Source: CALITV01 sp964415795 (GTDB lineage: Bacteria; UBP6; UBA1177; JAKLFG01). From it: a stretch of DNA of 64,000 nt. The notes beneath the pieces were generated by a model. It was given only the letters and a program-made list of their open reading frames with translations. It was not told the DNA's origin and searched no databases. A program made the position numbers and the translations under genes. Within the stretch, counting starts at the first letter, position 1, and each line of letters opens with the position of its first letter. Below are positions 1 to 8,312 of the stretch, piece by piece. The DNA lies in NCBI GenBank assembly GCA_964415795.1, contig CAYQBN010000006.1, forward strand, positions 1 through 64,000, given 5' to 3'.

Positions 1-149
1 AAAGGCAATTGAGATGTTGCGAAGCGGTGCTCCCCACGCGTGTGGGGGTGAACCGGGCAGATAGCCGTCGTGAGGACACCAAGTAACGTGCTCCCCACGC
101 GTGTGGGGGTGAACCGCTCATGGAAACACGAGCGCGATGATATCGTAGC

Positions 150-178
150 ATGCCCCCCACGCGGGTGGGGGGGAACCA
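150..178 (+). repeat. Degenerate CRISPR repeat beside an assembly gap
   Basis: This copy differs from the consensus at five positions (first and last base, and three T to C or G changes). It lies two bases before a run of N. All other visible copies are identical. Because it touches the gap, base-calling or assembly error at a contig edge is as likely as real divergence. Confidence 0.7.
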
Positions 179-180
179 CA

Positions 181-241
181 NNNNNNNNNNNNNNNNNNNN
201 NNNNNNNNNNNNNNNNNNNNNNNNNNNNNNNNNNNNNNNNN
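181..241. other. Assembly gap of 61 N inside the CRISPR array
   Basis: The flanking repeats start at 150 and 273, 123 bp apart. This is close to two repeat-spacer units, so one repeat and parts of two spacers are probably hidden here. Confidence 0.9.
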
Positions 242-491
242 GCGTTCTACGACGGATCAAGAAAGACCTGCCGTGCTCCCCACGCGTGTGGGGGTGAACC
301 GTGTACTCTTTACATTCCGCATGGACTATTCAGTCGTGCTCCCCACGCGTGTGGGGGTGAACCGTACAAGCCCCATCCGTATGCTTGCTCTCCTTCGTGC
401 TCCCCACGCGTGTGGGGGTGAACCGAGTGCGACAATCTGCGGCATCAATGTCAATGCGTGCTCCCCACGCGTGTGGGGGTGAACCGAAAGA

Positions 492-590
492 NNNNNNNNN
501 NNNNNNNNNNNNNNNNNNNNNNNNNNNNNNNNNNNNNNNNNNNNNNNNNNNNNNNNNNNNNNNNNNNNNNNNNNNNNNNNNNNNNNNNNN
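492..590. other. Assembly gap of 99 N inside the CRISPR array
   Basis: Flanking repeats start at 458 and 626, 168 bp apart. That is not a multiple of the 61-62 bp unit, so the gap length must be an estimate. The number of hidden spacers is unknown. Confidence 0.9.
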
Positions 591-1266
591 CCGGCATTGC
601 CGTTCGCCAAACTACTACAGGATGCGTGCTCCCCACGCGTGTGGGGGTGAACCGTTAGGACAAGTTTTACATTCAGCCTTTCCAGAGTGCTCCCCACGCG
701 TGTGGGGGTGAACCGAGATAAGATATTCGACGAAGAATTCTAATTTTGTGCTCCCCACGCGTGTGGGGGTGAACCGAACAAAGAGATAGATGTGACGCCC
801 CTTATTTTGTGCTCCCCACGCGTGTGGGGGTGAACCGTGATGCTATTGCTGCTTGGAAGAGTGAGAATCGTGCTCCCCACGCGTGTGGGGGTGAACCGGT
901 AGTCTATGATACAATATGCGGCCACTATTTCGTGCTCCCCACGCGTGTGGGGGTGAACCGGTGAAAGCGGCCATTTTCTAAGAGGATATGCAGTGCTCCC
1001 CACGCGTGTGGGGGTGAACCGGATAAAAAAGGCAATTGAGATGTTGCGAAGCGGTGCTCCCCACGCGTGTGGGGGTGAACCGACGGCGACATAATCGATG
1101 CGGACGCTGAACCCGTGCTCCCCACGCGTGTGGGGGTGAACCGAATGGAGTAAATATAAGGCTCTCCGACCACAAGTGCTCCCCACGCGTGTGGGGGTGA
1201 ACCGTGATGACAACAACTATTATCTTCTGTGGAAATCGTGCTCCCCACGCGTGTGGGGGTGAACCG

Positions 1267-1462
1267 GACGCTCCGGTTGAGCTTGTGTCTTTTCTTTACG
1301 GGACTCTGGGGTCAGGGCGTTTATGGTAAAGTTAAGCAAAGAGAATCTGGGGGCAGAGGCACTGAACTTGTGACATAACCTAATGCCGAATTCATCACCA
1401 TTACCTTGACTCGTGGCCCCGCCTCTGATACCCACCGTTTCGAACACCTCTCGGAGGAAATC
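1267..1462. other. Intergenic stretch between CRISPR array and flavodoxin gene
   Basis: No open frame, IS end or cas remnant is seen here. A weak promoter-like TTGACT (1406-1411) precedes the flavodoxin gene, and a clear Shine-Dalgarno GGAGGAA lies at about 1453-1459. No A/T-rich leader is seen, which fits this being the leader-distal side of the array. Confidence 0.6.
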
Positions 1463-1983
1463 ATGAAAACCGTCGTCATCTATCGTTCGAGGACTGGATT
1501 CACCCGCACCTATGCCGAATGGATCGCACAGGAACTGGGGGCCGATCTTTTCGAGGCATCCGATGTCTCTGTCGCGCAGTTGTCGCCCTATGACGCCATC
1601 GTCTATGGCGGCGGACTTTATGCCGTCGGCATCAACGGCGTATCGNNNNNNNNNNNNNNNNNNNNNNNNNNNNNNNNNGAAACGTTGGAATCGCCACCGG
1701 CGCGTCGCCGCTGAAACAGAAGGTCATAGACGATGTGACCGCACGCAATTTCACCCCGGCCCAGCTCGAAAGGATCCGCTTTTTCTACCTGCGCGGCGGC
1801 TTCGACTTTGAAAAACTGCCGTGGCACCTCAAGATGGCGATGAGACTGATGGCGTGGAATCTGCGCCGCAAGAAGGAACTGAACGAAGACGAAGCGGGCG
1901 TGCTCGCCATGATGGATATCCCTGTGAACTTCACCGACCGTAGGAACATCGAAGAACTGGTTCGTTATCTGCGTGAGAAATGA
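1463..1983 (+). CDS. Flavodoxin-domain protein (HemG/Flavodoxin_5-like), interrupted by an assembly gap
   Basis: The N-terminal part starts at ATG 1463 after GGAGGAA. It has the flavodoxin first strand and FMN phosphate loop (VVIYRSRTGFTRTYAEWIA) and then a YDAIVYGGGLYA segment. After 33 N the C-terminal part resumes in another frame with VGIATGASP and continues to the stop at 1983. The visible halves add up to about 160 residues plus the gap, the usual length of short-chain flavodoxin-like proteins such as protoporphyrinogen oxidase HemG. The frame change is explained if the true gap length is 1 modulo 3 (31 or 34 rather than 33), so I treat this as one intact gene. The electron-transfer role is inferred from the family; the physiological partner is unknown. 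Confidence 0.8.
1646..1678. other. Assembly gap of 33 N within the flavodoxin gene
   Basis: The coding frame before the gap and the coding frame after it do not agree with a length of 33. The number of N is therefore a placeholder and not a measured distance. Confidence 0.85.
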
Positions 1984-2086
1984 AGGCCGCGAGAGCGGAA
2001 CCGGGGGCGGGACATGTATGACAAAGGTCATTTCTTCGCGCTCATATCAAAATCGCGCGGTTTGACCGCAGTGACCACGGCTCTCC

Positions 2087-2115
2087 TTGACAAACGATGG
2101 GCCGCGTGAAAGAAT
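2087..2115 (+). promoter_or_regulatory. Sigma-70-type promoter for the lipoprotein/nucleotidase pair
   Basis: A perfect TTGACA at 2087-2092 is followed after 17 bp by AAGAAT at 2110-2115. It lies about 40 bp upstream of ATG 2156, which has its own GGGAGGA ribosome binding site. Confidence 0.6.
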
Positions 2116-2155
2116 AACTCGTCTCGAGACCAAGTGAAAAAAAGGGAGGAATCTT

Positions 2156-3310
2156 ATGAAAATTCTGAGCGTAGCGGTCATGGTGTTTTCCATCGTCTTG
2201 TTGGTCGCCTGTTCCGATTCGACGAAGAGGATCGTGCATGACGACGACCTGACGAACGATGCCCTCATCACCGACGATGCGACGGTGACCGACGATGCCC
2301 TCGTCACCGATGAGGCCGTAACTGACGAGATCGCGACCGACGAGATCGCGACCGATGAGATCGCGACAGACGAGATCGTCACCGATGAGGTCGTGACCGA
2401 TGAACTGGTCACCGACGAAGTCGCCACCGACGAAGGTGTCACCGACGAGATCCTCGCCGATGAGGACGCGGTCGCCGGCGAGGACGACCTTCTGCCCGAC
2501 GACGATGTCGTGACCGGCGCCACCTGCGGTGAGATCGCCGAGTGCGTGGGTGCCTGCGGTGGCGACAGTGCCTGCATGGATGCCTGCATCGCGGCGGGGA
2601 CGCCGGAGGCGCAGGAAGAGTTCGAGACACTGTTTACCTGTGTCTCTACCCAGTGCAATGTTCCCTGTTCCCAGTCGCAGCAGGCCTGCTCGGAGTGCGT
2701 GAACACCCTGTGCCATGACGAGATGGTTGCCTGTTACACCGTCGAGGATGCCCCCGTGTACGGCACCGTCGCGGTCAACGCGACCTTCAACTACATCTAC
2801 GACGGATCGGCCGACATCCAGTCGCAGATACAGGCGCATCCGCAAGGGGTGGTGATGGGGAGCGTCTTCACCGGCAGTTACGGCACGACGAACAAGCCGA
2901 TACCGCCGACCGCCGTCGGCGCCACCACCATTTCGCTCGCGATACACCGTCCTGCCTCGGGATCCGACCCGGCGATGGTTGTCGCCATTACCCGGGTGTG
3001 GACCAGCAGCGGTGTCGTCAACCCGCTCATCAACCTTGCCTTCCGCACCGATGTCATCGCGCCCGGCGTCTACTCGATGGATGCCCGCGAAAGTGATGGT
3101 TTCGTCGCACTCACCAACGAAACGGGGCCCGACACCTCGTGTCTGCTCGCCATCTCGTTCGGTGGCTCGCTCACCGTGACGAGCGCGGTGAGCACCGACC
3201 AGCCGAGCGGCGGCTCGATCGCGTTCAACGGGAGCGACATCCTCTTGTATCACCCGACCGAAACGCCGGTGGGCGACATCTCCGATGAGGGCACCTGCCC
3301 GAAAGAGTAG
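2156..3310 (+). CDS. Lipoprotein with acidic TDE-repeat stalk and Cys-rich head
   Basis: The 384-residue product has a type II signal peptide with a lipobox ending in Cys19 (LLVAC). Residues about 38-105 are five-residue tandem repeats of the form (I/V)TDE(I/V/A), a very acidic low-complexity stalk. Next comes a Cys-rich segment (about 122-195, at least twelve cysteines in C-x3-C spacing) and then a C-terminal domain of about 185 residues predicted to be beta-rich, which I do not recognise. Lipidation and export to the envelope follow from the lipobox. The stalk resembles those of the lipoproteins at 41684 and 47675. The next gene starts 27 bp downstream on the same strand, so the two are probably co-transcribed. 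No function is assigned. Confidence 0.88.
   Translation: MKILSVAVMVFSIVLLVACSDSTKRIVHDDDLTNDALITDDATVTDDALVTDEAVTDEIATDEIATDEIATDEIVTDEVVTDELVTDEVATDEGVTDEILADEDAVAGEDDLLPDDDVVTGATCGEIAECVGACGGDSACMDACIAAGTPEAQEEFETLFTCVSTQCNVPCSQSQQACSECVNTLCHDEMVACYTVEDAPVYGTVAVNATFNYIYDGSADIQSQIQAHPQGVVMGSVFTGSYGTTNKPIPPTAVGATTISLAIHRPASGSDPAMVVAITRVWTSSGVVNPLINLAFRTDVIAPGVYSMDARESDGFVALTNETGPDTSCLLAISFGGSLTVTSAVSTDQPSGGSIAFNGSDILLYHPTETPVGDISDEGTCPKE
2267..2461 (+). repeat. 15-bp-period tandem repeat coding the TDE stalk
   Basis: The stalk DNA consists of imperfect 15-bp units reading ACC-GAC-GAG-ATC-GCG and variants. Three consecutive units near 2330-2370 are almost identical, which suggests recent slippage or expansion. 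Confidence 0.8.
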
Positions 3311-3337
3311 CTTTTTCAAACCATACGGGGGTATTCG

Positions 3338-4891
3338 ATGAGAACGCTTTACGCCTTCATTCTTGCCGCGATCCTGCCCGCGCTGGTCCTCGCGGAGGAT
3401 CCCCGGCTCGTCACTGTCATCTTCACCAACGACACGCACGGTATGGCGTGGGCCTTCGACGAGCCCGACAATCCGGGGGTCGGCGGCCTTGCGGCGGCGA
3501 AGACCATCGTTGACCGCATCCGTGAGGAGGCGCAGGTCGCGAACGGCGATGCCGTCCTCGTCTCGTCGGGAAACATCACGATGGGTGACCCGCGCTCGAA
3601 CATCTGCGGCAACATTCCGCTCGTCAAGGGGATGAGCCTCGTCGGCTACGACGCGATGGCGGTCGGCAACCATGAGTTCGACTTCGGCATGAAGGCCTTC
3701 CGCACGATGCAGAAGGAGGCTTCGTTCCCGTTCCTCTCGGTCAATCTCTTCGAGAAGGGACAGAAGAAGCCGATGCTGCCGGAGTTCGTCGAGAAGAAGC
3801 TCTCGAACGGCCTCAAGGTCGCCATCCTCGCGGTGACGACGCCCGAGACGGCGAAGATCACCGAGGCCGGCCTCAAGGGCGAGGTGGTCGTCGAGGACCC
3901 GATCGCGCGGGCGAAGAAGGTCGCCGCCGACCTCAGGGCGCGAAACGATGTCGTCATCGTTCTCTCGAATCTCGGCTACTACGAGGGTGACACCAGTTTC
4001 GACGGCTATCCGGCCGACAAACTGCTCGCGAAGAACCTCTCGGGCCTTGTTGATCTCATTGTCGGCGGTCATACCAAGACGCATCTCGAACAGCCGGTCG
4101 TCGAGGCGGGCGTTCCCATCGTGCAGACCGAGGGGCTCGGCAAATGGATCGGCCGCTTCGACATCTACCGGCAGGAGGGCAAGACGGTGCAGACCTCCTA
4201 CAAACTCTACCCAGTCAATGTGAAGAAGAAGATCGGCAAGAACAAGTACGAGCCGATCGGGCCGGTGTACAAGGAGAATCCGGCGGTGCTCGATCTCCTC
4301 AAGAGCTTCAACTGCGAGTTCTCGACCCAGCCGGTCGGCGAGGCCGAGATGGAGCTCTCGGGCAAAAAGGAACTGCTCCGTTTCAAGGAGGCAGAGCTGG
4401 GGGCCGTCATCACCGACATCATGCGCCAGCGCACCGGTGCCGAGATCGCCTTCGTCAACGGCGGCGGCATCCGGCAGGGGCTCAAGAAGGGGCTCGTCAC
4501 CGAGAAGGACATCTATAGCGTCTTTCCGTTCAACGACACCATCGTCGTCGCCCAGATGACCGGTGCCGAGATCGAGCAACTCGTGGCCTTCTTCGTCGCC
4601 AAGAAGGTCGGTACCGGCGGCTTCCTCCACTTCTCGGGGCTTTCGATTTCGGCGGCGAAGGGGAAGGTGGTCGAGGCGCTCGTGAATGGTCAGCCGATCG
4701 AGAAGGAGCGGAAGTACCTCGTCGCGATGAACTCCTACCTTGCGGGCGGCGGCGACGACTACATGATGCTCAAGAACCTGCGCGACAAGCGCTTCACCGG
4801 CCTGTCGGTTCCCGCCGTCATCGTCGAATACCTCAAGGCAGAAAAGATACTTGCGAAGCCCAAAATGGGGCGCGTGACGATAACGAAGTAG
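3338..4891 (+). CDS. 5'-nucleotidase/UshA-family protein with altered metal ligands
   Basis: The 517-residue protein has a signal peptide (cleavage near ALVLA-ED). The N-terminal calcineurin-like phosphoesterase domain has NDTHG (31-35), GNHEFDFG (110-117) and GGHTK (243-247). The C-terminal 5_nucleotid_C domain has VNGGGIRQG and NSYLAGGGDDY. Family members such as UshA hydrolyse nucleotides or UDP-sugars in the periplasm with two metal ions. Two normally conserved ligands are changed here: the bridging Asp of the GD motif is Asn79 (SGN), and the His of the S/T-H-x-G motif is Asn211 (LSNLG). The overall fold is clearly kept, but catalytic competence is doubtful. The start is ATG 3338 after GGGGG. 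The gene follows the stalk lipoprotein, probably in one transcript, and converges on the ABC-F gene. Confidence 0.9.
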   Translation: MRTLYAFILAAILPALVLAEDPRLVTVIFTNDTHGMAWAFDEPDNPGVGGLAAAKTIVDRIREEAQVANGDAVLVSSGNITMGDPRSNICGNIPLVKGMSLVGYDAMAVGNHEFDFGMKAFRTMQKEASFPFLSVNLFEKGQKKPMLPEFVEKKLSNGLKVAILAVTTPETAKITEAGLKGEVVVEDPIARAKKVAADLRARNDVVIVLSNLGYYEGDTSFDGYPADKLLAKNLSGLVDLIVGGHTKTHLEQPVVEAGVPIVQTEGLGKWIGRFDIYRQEGKTVQTSYKLYPVNVKKKIGKNKYEPIGPVYKENPAVLDLLKSFNCEFSTQPVGEAEMELSGKKELLRFKEAELGAVITDIMRQRTGAEIAFVNGGGIRQGLKKGLVTEKDIYSVFPFNDTIVVAQMTGAEIEQLVAFFVAKKVGTGGFLHFSGLSISAAKGKVVEALVNGQPIEKERKYLVAMNSYLAGGGDDYMMLKNLRDKRFTGLSVPAVIVEYLKAEKILAKPKMGRVTITK

Positions 4892-4906
4892 GGTCTTGCT
4901 CTATTC

Positions 4907-6823
4907 CTATTCGCCTGCTTCACGGCGAAGTTCCTCGTATGCCTGCACGGCCGTTTCCCACTGTTCCATGAGGGTGGCGACGCGCTTGTCCGCTTCAGCC
5001 ATCCGTGCGCCGATCTTCCCGTAGTCGCCGCCGCGGGCAAGTTCGTCGGCGAGAGTTTTCTTTTCTTCTTCGAGACGCGCTATCTCGGCTTCGATGCGCT
5101 CGAGTTCTCGTTTCGCCTTGTTGAGACGGTTGCGGAGGTCCTTGCGGGCGAGAAAGGCGTTCTGCCCGTCGCGTGCCTTCTTTTCGGTGTCCATCGTCTC
5201 CGGCGCGGAGGCGACGAAGTCATGGCCGTAGGCGCCGAGGTACTCGGCATAGGTGCCGGGGAAGTCCACGATGTCTCCCGGAGCGCGAAAGTAGGCGACC
5301 GCGGTGGCGAGACTGTTGACGAAGTGGGTATCGTGCGAGACGAAGACGAGCGTCGCTTCGGTCTCCTGCAGGGTGCGGAGGAGCACCTCTTTCGAGGCGA
5401 TGTCGAGGTGGGTCGTCGGCTCGTCGAGGAGAATGAGGTTGCCGGGGTTGAGCATGAGGCGAATGAAGGCGAGCCGTGATTTCTCGCCGCCCGAGAGGAC
5501 CCCGATCCGTTTGTCCCAGTCGTCCTCGGTGAAGAGGAACGCCCCGAGTATCGCCTTGACCCGGGTGCGCATCTCGAGCGGGGAGACGGCGCTCACGAAG
5601 TCGAGCACCCGCTCCTCGGCAGGCAGGAGCGTCGTTTCGTGCTGACGGAAGAAGGAGACGGTGATGTCGGTGCCGAGGCGCACCGTGCCTTCGCTCGGAG
5701 CGATGTCGCCGCCGACGATGTTCATGAGCGTCGATTTGCCGAACCCGTTGCGGCCGAGCACCGCGATCCGTTCTCCCCGCTTGACGATGCGTCGGTAGCC
5801 GCGGATGACGGTGAGGTCGCCGTAGCGGTGGGTGATGCCGGCGAGTTCGGCCACGATGTCGCCGCCGCGCCGCGGACTCGGGAGCCGGAAGGTGAGCGTC
5901 GGCGGTTCGGGCGGCAGTTCGATGAGCTCCGCCCGTATCTTCTCTATCTGCTTGAGTTTCGACTGGGCGAGCGACGCGGTCGCCGCGTTGTAGCGGTTGC
6001 GGTCAACGAAGTCCTGCAGGTGGCGCAGTTCGTCGAGCTGTTTCTCGCGCTGTTTTTCGAGGAGCGCGAGGCGCTGTCTCTTTTCTTCGAGGTAGTAGTC
6101 GTAGTTGCCGCGGTAGAGGTCTATCGTCCCGTTGAATATCTCCCATGTCTCCTCGGCGAGTCGGTTCTGGAAGTCGCGGTCGTGCGAGACGAAGAGCGCC
6201 TGACCGCCGAACTGTTCCAGCCAGTCGGCGAGGTAGTCTATCGCGGCGATGTCGAGGTAGTTGGTCGGCTCGTCGAGAAGGAGGATGTCGGGTTCCTGAA
6301 TGAGGAGGCGGGCGAGCGCGAGCCGCATCTGCCAGCCTCCTGAAAGTTCCGCGACGGGGCGGTCCCACATCTCGCGCGGAAAGCCGAGGTTGAGGAGGAC
6401 CGTCTCCACCGCGTTCTTACGCCGCTCGTGCACCTCGAGACGGTGTATCTCCTCGCCGATCTCGGCGAGCGCTGCGTAGAGTCGTTCGTCGGGTGTCTCT
6501 TCGAGTCGTTCGAGCAGTTCCTGTTCCTCGCGGCGGAGGCGTTCGAGTCGGTCGTTCAAGCGCCACGCGGCGGCGGCGGCGTAGATGGTGCCGGCGAAGG
6601 CGTATGCCGCCTGTTGCGGAAGATAGGCAATGACCGCTCCTTTCGGCGCCGTGATGGTGCCGCGGTCGGCATGGTCGAGTCCCGCGAGGATGCGCAGGAA
6701 GGTCGTCTTGCCCGATCCGTTCGCGCCGACGAGCGCGGTGCGCTTCTTCGAGAGGGTGAGTGTGACGCCCGAAAAGAGCGTCCGTGCCCCGAACGATTTG
6801 GTGAGGTCCTGCAAATAGAGCAT
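4907..6823 (-). CDS. ABC-F family ATPase (Uup/EttA-like)
   Basis: The 638-residue protein has two ABC domains in tandem and no membrane segment. Domain 1 has GANGSGKTT, LSGGW and LLLDEPTNYLD. Domain 2 has GRNGFGKST, LSGGEKSRLA and LLDEPTTHLD. A charged interdomain linker (Uup/ABC-tran extension) lies between them, and a C-terminal coiled coil starts near residue 545, as in Uup. ABC-F proteins bind the ribosome E site and relieve stalled states or confer resistance. Which subfamily this belongs to cannot be settled by eye, although the C-terminal coiled coil favours Uup. The gene ends 16 bp from the convergent nucleotidase gene. Confidence 0.92.
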   Translation of the reverse strand: MLYLQDLTKSFGARTLFSGVTLTLSKKRTALVGANGSGKTTFLRILAGLDHADRGTITAPKGAVIAYLPQQAAYAFAGTIYAAAAAWRLNDRLERLRREEQELLERLEETPDERLYAALAEIGEEIHRLEVHERRKNAVETVLLNLGFPREMWDRPVAELSGGWQMRLALARLLIQEPDILLLDEPTNYLDIAAIDYLADWLEQFGGQALFVSHDRDFQNRLAEETWEIFNGTIDLYRGNYDYYLEEKRQRLALLEKQREKQLDELRHLQDFVDRNRYNAATASLAQSKLKQIEKIRAELIELPPEPPTLTFRLPSPRRGGDIVAELAGITHRYGDLTVIRGYRRIVKRGERIAVLGRNGFGKSTLMNIVGGDIAPSEGTVRLGTDITVSFFRQHETTLLPAEERVLDFVSAVSPLEMRTRVKAILGAFLFTEDDWDKRIGVLSGGEKSRLAFIRLMLNPGNLILLDEPTTHLDIASKEVLLRTLQETEATLVFVSHDTHFVNSLATAVAYFRAPGDIVDFPGTYAEYLGAYGHDFVASAPETMDTEKKARDGQNAFLARKDLRNRLNKAKRELERIEAEIARLEEEKKTLADELARGGDYGKIGARMAEADKRVATLMEQWETAVQAYEELRREAGE

Positions 6824-6857
6824 CGTTTCGGTTTCACTGTCTCGTTACTGTCGCGGC

Positions 6858-6886
6858 AGTCTAGCGCGAAACGGGGCGGTTGGCAA
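6858..6886 (-). promoter_or_regulatory. Promoter for the ABC-F gene
   Basis: On the minus strand TTGCCA (6886-6881) is followed after 17 bp by TAGACT (6863-6858), about 35 bp before the ABC-F start codon. It sits between the ABC-F gene and the stop of the upstream lipoprotein gene, which indicates a separate transcript. Confidence 0.55.
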
Positions 6887-6906
6887 TCAAACCGGCGTGG
6901 AATGTC

Positions 6907-8124
6907 TCAGAACGATTCCGATTCGCTTTCGATGGGAAGCGGTTCTTCGCTTGCGGTCTCGTCGGTGTCGGGGACGAGCGTGTCGGCGTCGGCACTCTCG
7001 GCGTCGGCGCCGACTGCGGAGCTGTCGGAACCGCCGTCGTTCCCGGCGTCGTACGATTCCGAGAAGTCCTCGGTCACCTGATCGCGGTAGCCGGTCGGTG
7101 CGACGCCGTTCTGGAAGACGATGCCGTAGGCCATGCGGAGGATGGAGACATCTTCGAGGAGGATGTTCTTGAGTTCCTTACCGGCCGAGGCGGTGGTGCC
7201 GTCGAAGATGAGCGCCGCACGCGGGTTGTCCTCGATGGACGCCCCCTTGATCGTGAAGGCGCGCTGCATGATCGGATCGCCCGCCATGATCGGGTCTCCC
7301 GCGAGTTCCGGCGTATAGACGACGATGCCGTCGGCCCCCTCTTTGCCGGGTGCCGGCTTCGCGGCGCGCACGACGGTGTTCCCTTCGATGAGGATGTTCT
7401 TGGCGTTCACGATGTTGATGCCGGCGACCGCGTTCTCGGCGAAGGTGGAATCCTTGATGCGCACTTCGGCCGTCTCCTGTATCCAGAGGCCGGTTTGGCC
7501 GTTGCGCTGGAGCGTCGAGCCCATTAGCATCCCTTTCGCACCGTTCGCGAAGGCGATCCCCATCTTTCCGCAGTCGCTCACGGTGGTCTGCGACACGGTG
7601 GCGGTCGTGTCGTCCACGAGCACGATACCGCGTCCCGTCGCGGTGACCGTGAGATCCGAGAGTGTCAGGTTGTGCACCTTGCCGGCGCGCAGGCCGCCGC
7701 CGTTCTCGGCGTTTACCGCGATCTTCGAAAGGATGATGTTCTCGATCGGCGTCGTTCCGGTCGGTTCGATCCTCACCGCCGGTGTCTCGGCGGCGGCGGC
7801 AAGGCTCATTTTGATGCCGAAGCGCGAGAGATTTACATTTCCGGACCGGATGGTGAGCGGGCTTCCGGCATTCGAGGAGAGAATGGCTTTGTCCTCACCG
7901 AGGCCGGTCATCGTGAGCGGCTTGGTGACGGTGAATTGGCCGCTGAAGGTGCCTTCGATCAGGCAGACGCATCCCGCGCCGTCGGCGAGCGCCTCGGTGA
8001 GCGCCGTTGCGTCCGCGACATCGCGGCAGGTGCCGCCACAGGCGCTGGTCGCCGTCTCCTCGCACGCCGTCGCGAGAAGGAACATGGCACCGATCGTGAA
8101 CAGGATCTTCGTGGATCGCTTCAT
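6907..8124 (-). CDS. Lipoprotein with right-handed beta-helix (NosD/pectate-lyase-like) repeats
   Basis: The 405-residue protein starts at ATG 8124, chosen because AGGAGGG precedes it. It has a lipobox ending LLATAC (Cys about 19). Residues about 35-330 contain the short repeats with buried Asn/Ile/Val typical of parallel beta-helix proteins (for example ILIEGNTVVRAA and VRIKDSTFAENAVAGI). The last roughly 45 residues are rich in Ser, Asp, Glu and Ala, an acidic tail like the stalks of other lipoproteins here but at the opposite end. Beta-helix folds bind or cleave polysaccharides, but no catalytic motif is recognisable. It has its own strong promoter and is divergent from mfd. Confidence 0.85.
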   Translation of the reverse strand: MKRSTKILFTIGAMFLLATACEETATSACGGTCRDVADATALTEALADGAGCVCLIEGTFSGQFTVTKPLTMTGLGEDKAILSSNAGSPLTIRSGNVNLSRFGIKMSLAAAAETPAVRIEPTGTTPIENIILSKIAVNAENGGGLRAGKVHNLTLSDLTVTATGRGIVLVDDTTATVSQTTVSDCGKMGIAFANGAKGMLMGSTLQRNGQTGLWIQETAEVRIKDSTFAENAVAGINIVNAKNILIEGNTVVRAAKPAPGKEGADGIVVYTPELAGDPIMAGDPIMQRAFTIKGASIEDNPRAALIFDGTTASAGKELKNILLEDVSILRMAYGIVFQNGVAPTGYRDQVTEDFSESYDAGNDGGSDSSAVGADAESADADTLVPDTDETASEEPLPIESESESF

Positions 8125-8170
8125 GGGTCCCTCCTTTTCTCTCCTCATGCTCGAACCGTACGACGAACGC

Positions 8171-8199
8171 AGTATACCGCAGCCGGTTGGGACGGTCAA
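8171..8199 (-). promoter_or_regulatory. Promoter for the beta-helix lipoprotein gene
   Basis: TTGACC (8199-8194) and TATACT (8176-8171) are separated by 17 bp on the minus strand, each five of six to consensus. The -10 lies about 45 bp upstream of the start at 8124. Confidence 0.7.
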
Positions 8200-8260
8200 C
8201 TTTGGCGCGGCGCCCCTTTGGTAGCCAACCGGCGTCGTTTTTATTGAAGCCCCTCGTTTT

Positions 8261-8289
8261 CTGGAAAAACGGCCACTCGCCGCTACAAT
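8261..8289 (+). promoter_or_regulatory. Probable mfd promoter
   Basis: TACAAT at 8284-8289 is a good -10 element just upstream of mfd. The matching -35 (CTGGAA, 17 bp upstream) is weak. The 5' leader would be only about 15-20 bases. Confidence 0.4.
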
Positions 8290-8312
8290 GAGCGCTCCGG
8301 AGACGAGGAACG

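Larger units (their letters stand above)
1..1266 (+). CRISPR. Type I-E-like CRISPR array (leader and cas genes not in window)
   Basis: Eighteen copies of a 29-bp repeat are visible, starting GTGCTCCCC and ending GTGAACCG, with CCCCAC/GTGGGG hairpin arms. Repeat starts are 27, 88, 150 (degenerate), 273, 336, 397, 458, 626, 687, 748, 809, 870, 932, 993, 1054, 1115, 1176 and 1238. Spacers are 32-34 bp. Length, palindrome and the GTGAACCG 3' end match type I-E repeats, whose last eight bases become the crRNA 5' handle. That implies transcription on the plus strand and a leader off the left edge. Two N runs interrupt the array. The last repeat, at 1238-1266, is perfect. No cas gene lies in the window, so the type is inferred from the repeat alone. 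Confidence 0.97.

Noticed and set aside
70..1248. Open frames across the CRISPR array with repeated peptides such as RAPHACGGEP, VHPHTRGEH and GSPPHAWGA
   Set aside because: They are translations of the 29-bp repeat in different frames, a well-known source of false proteins.
1267..1462. CRISPR leader on the right side
   Set aside because: Repeat orientation puts the leader on the left, and this stretch is not A/T-rich.
1463..1983. Flavodoxin gene as a frameshifted pseudogene
   Set aside because: The frame change coincides with a run of N of arbitrary length; both halves are well conserved.
2042..4630. 862-residue minus-strand open frame
   Set aside because: It is antisense to the stalk lipoprotein and nucleotidase genes, has no recognisable domain, and reflects GC-rich third positions.
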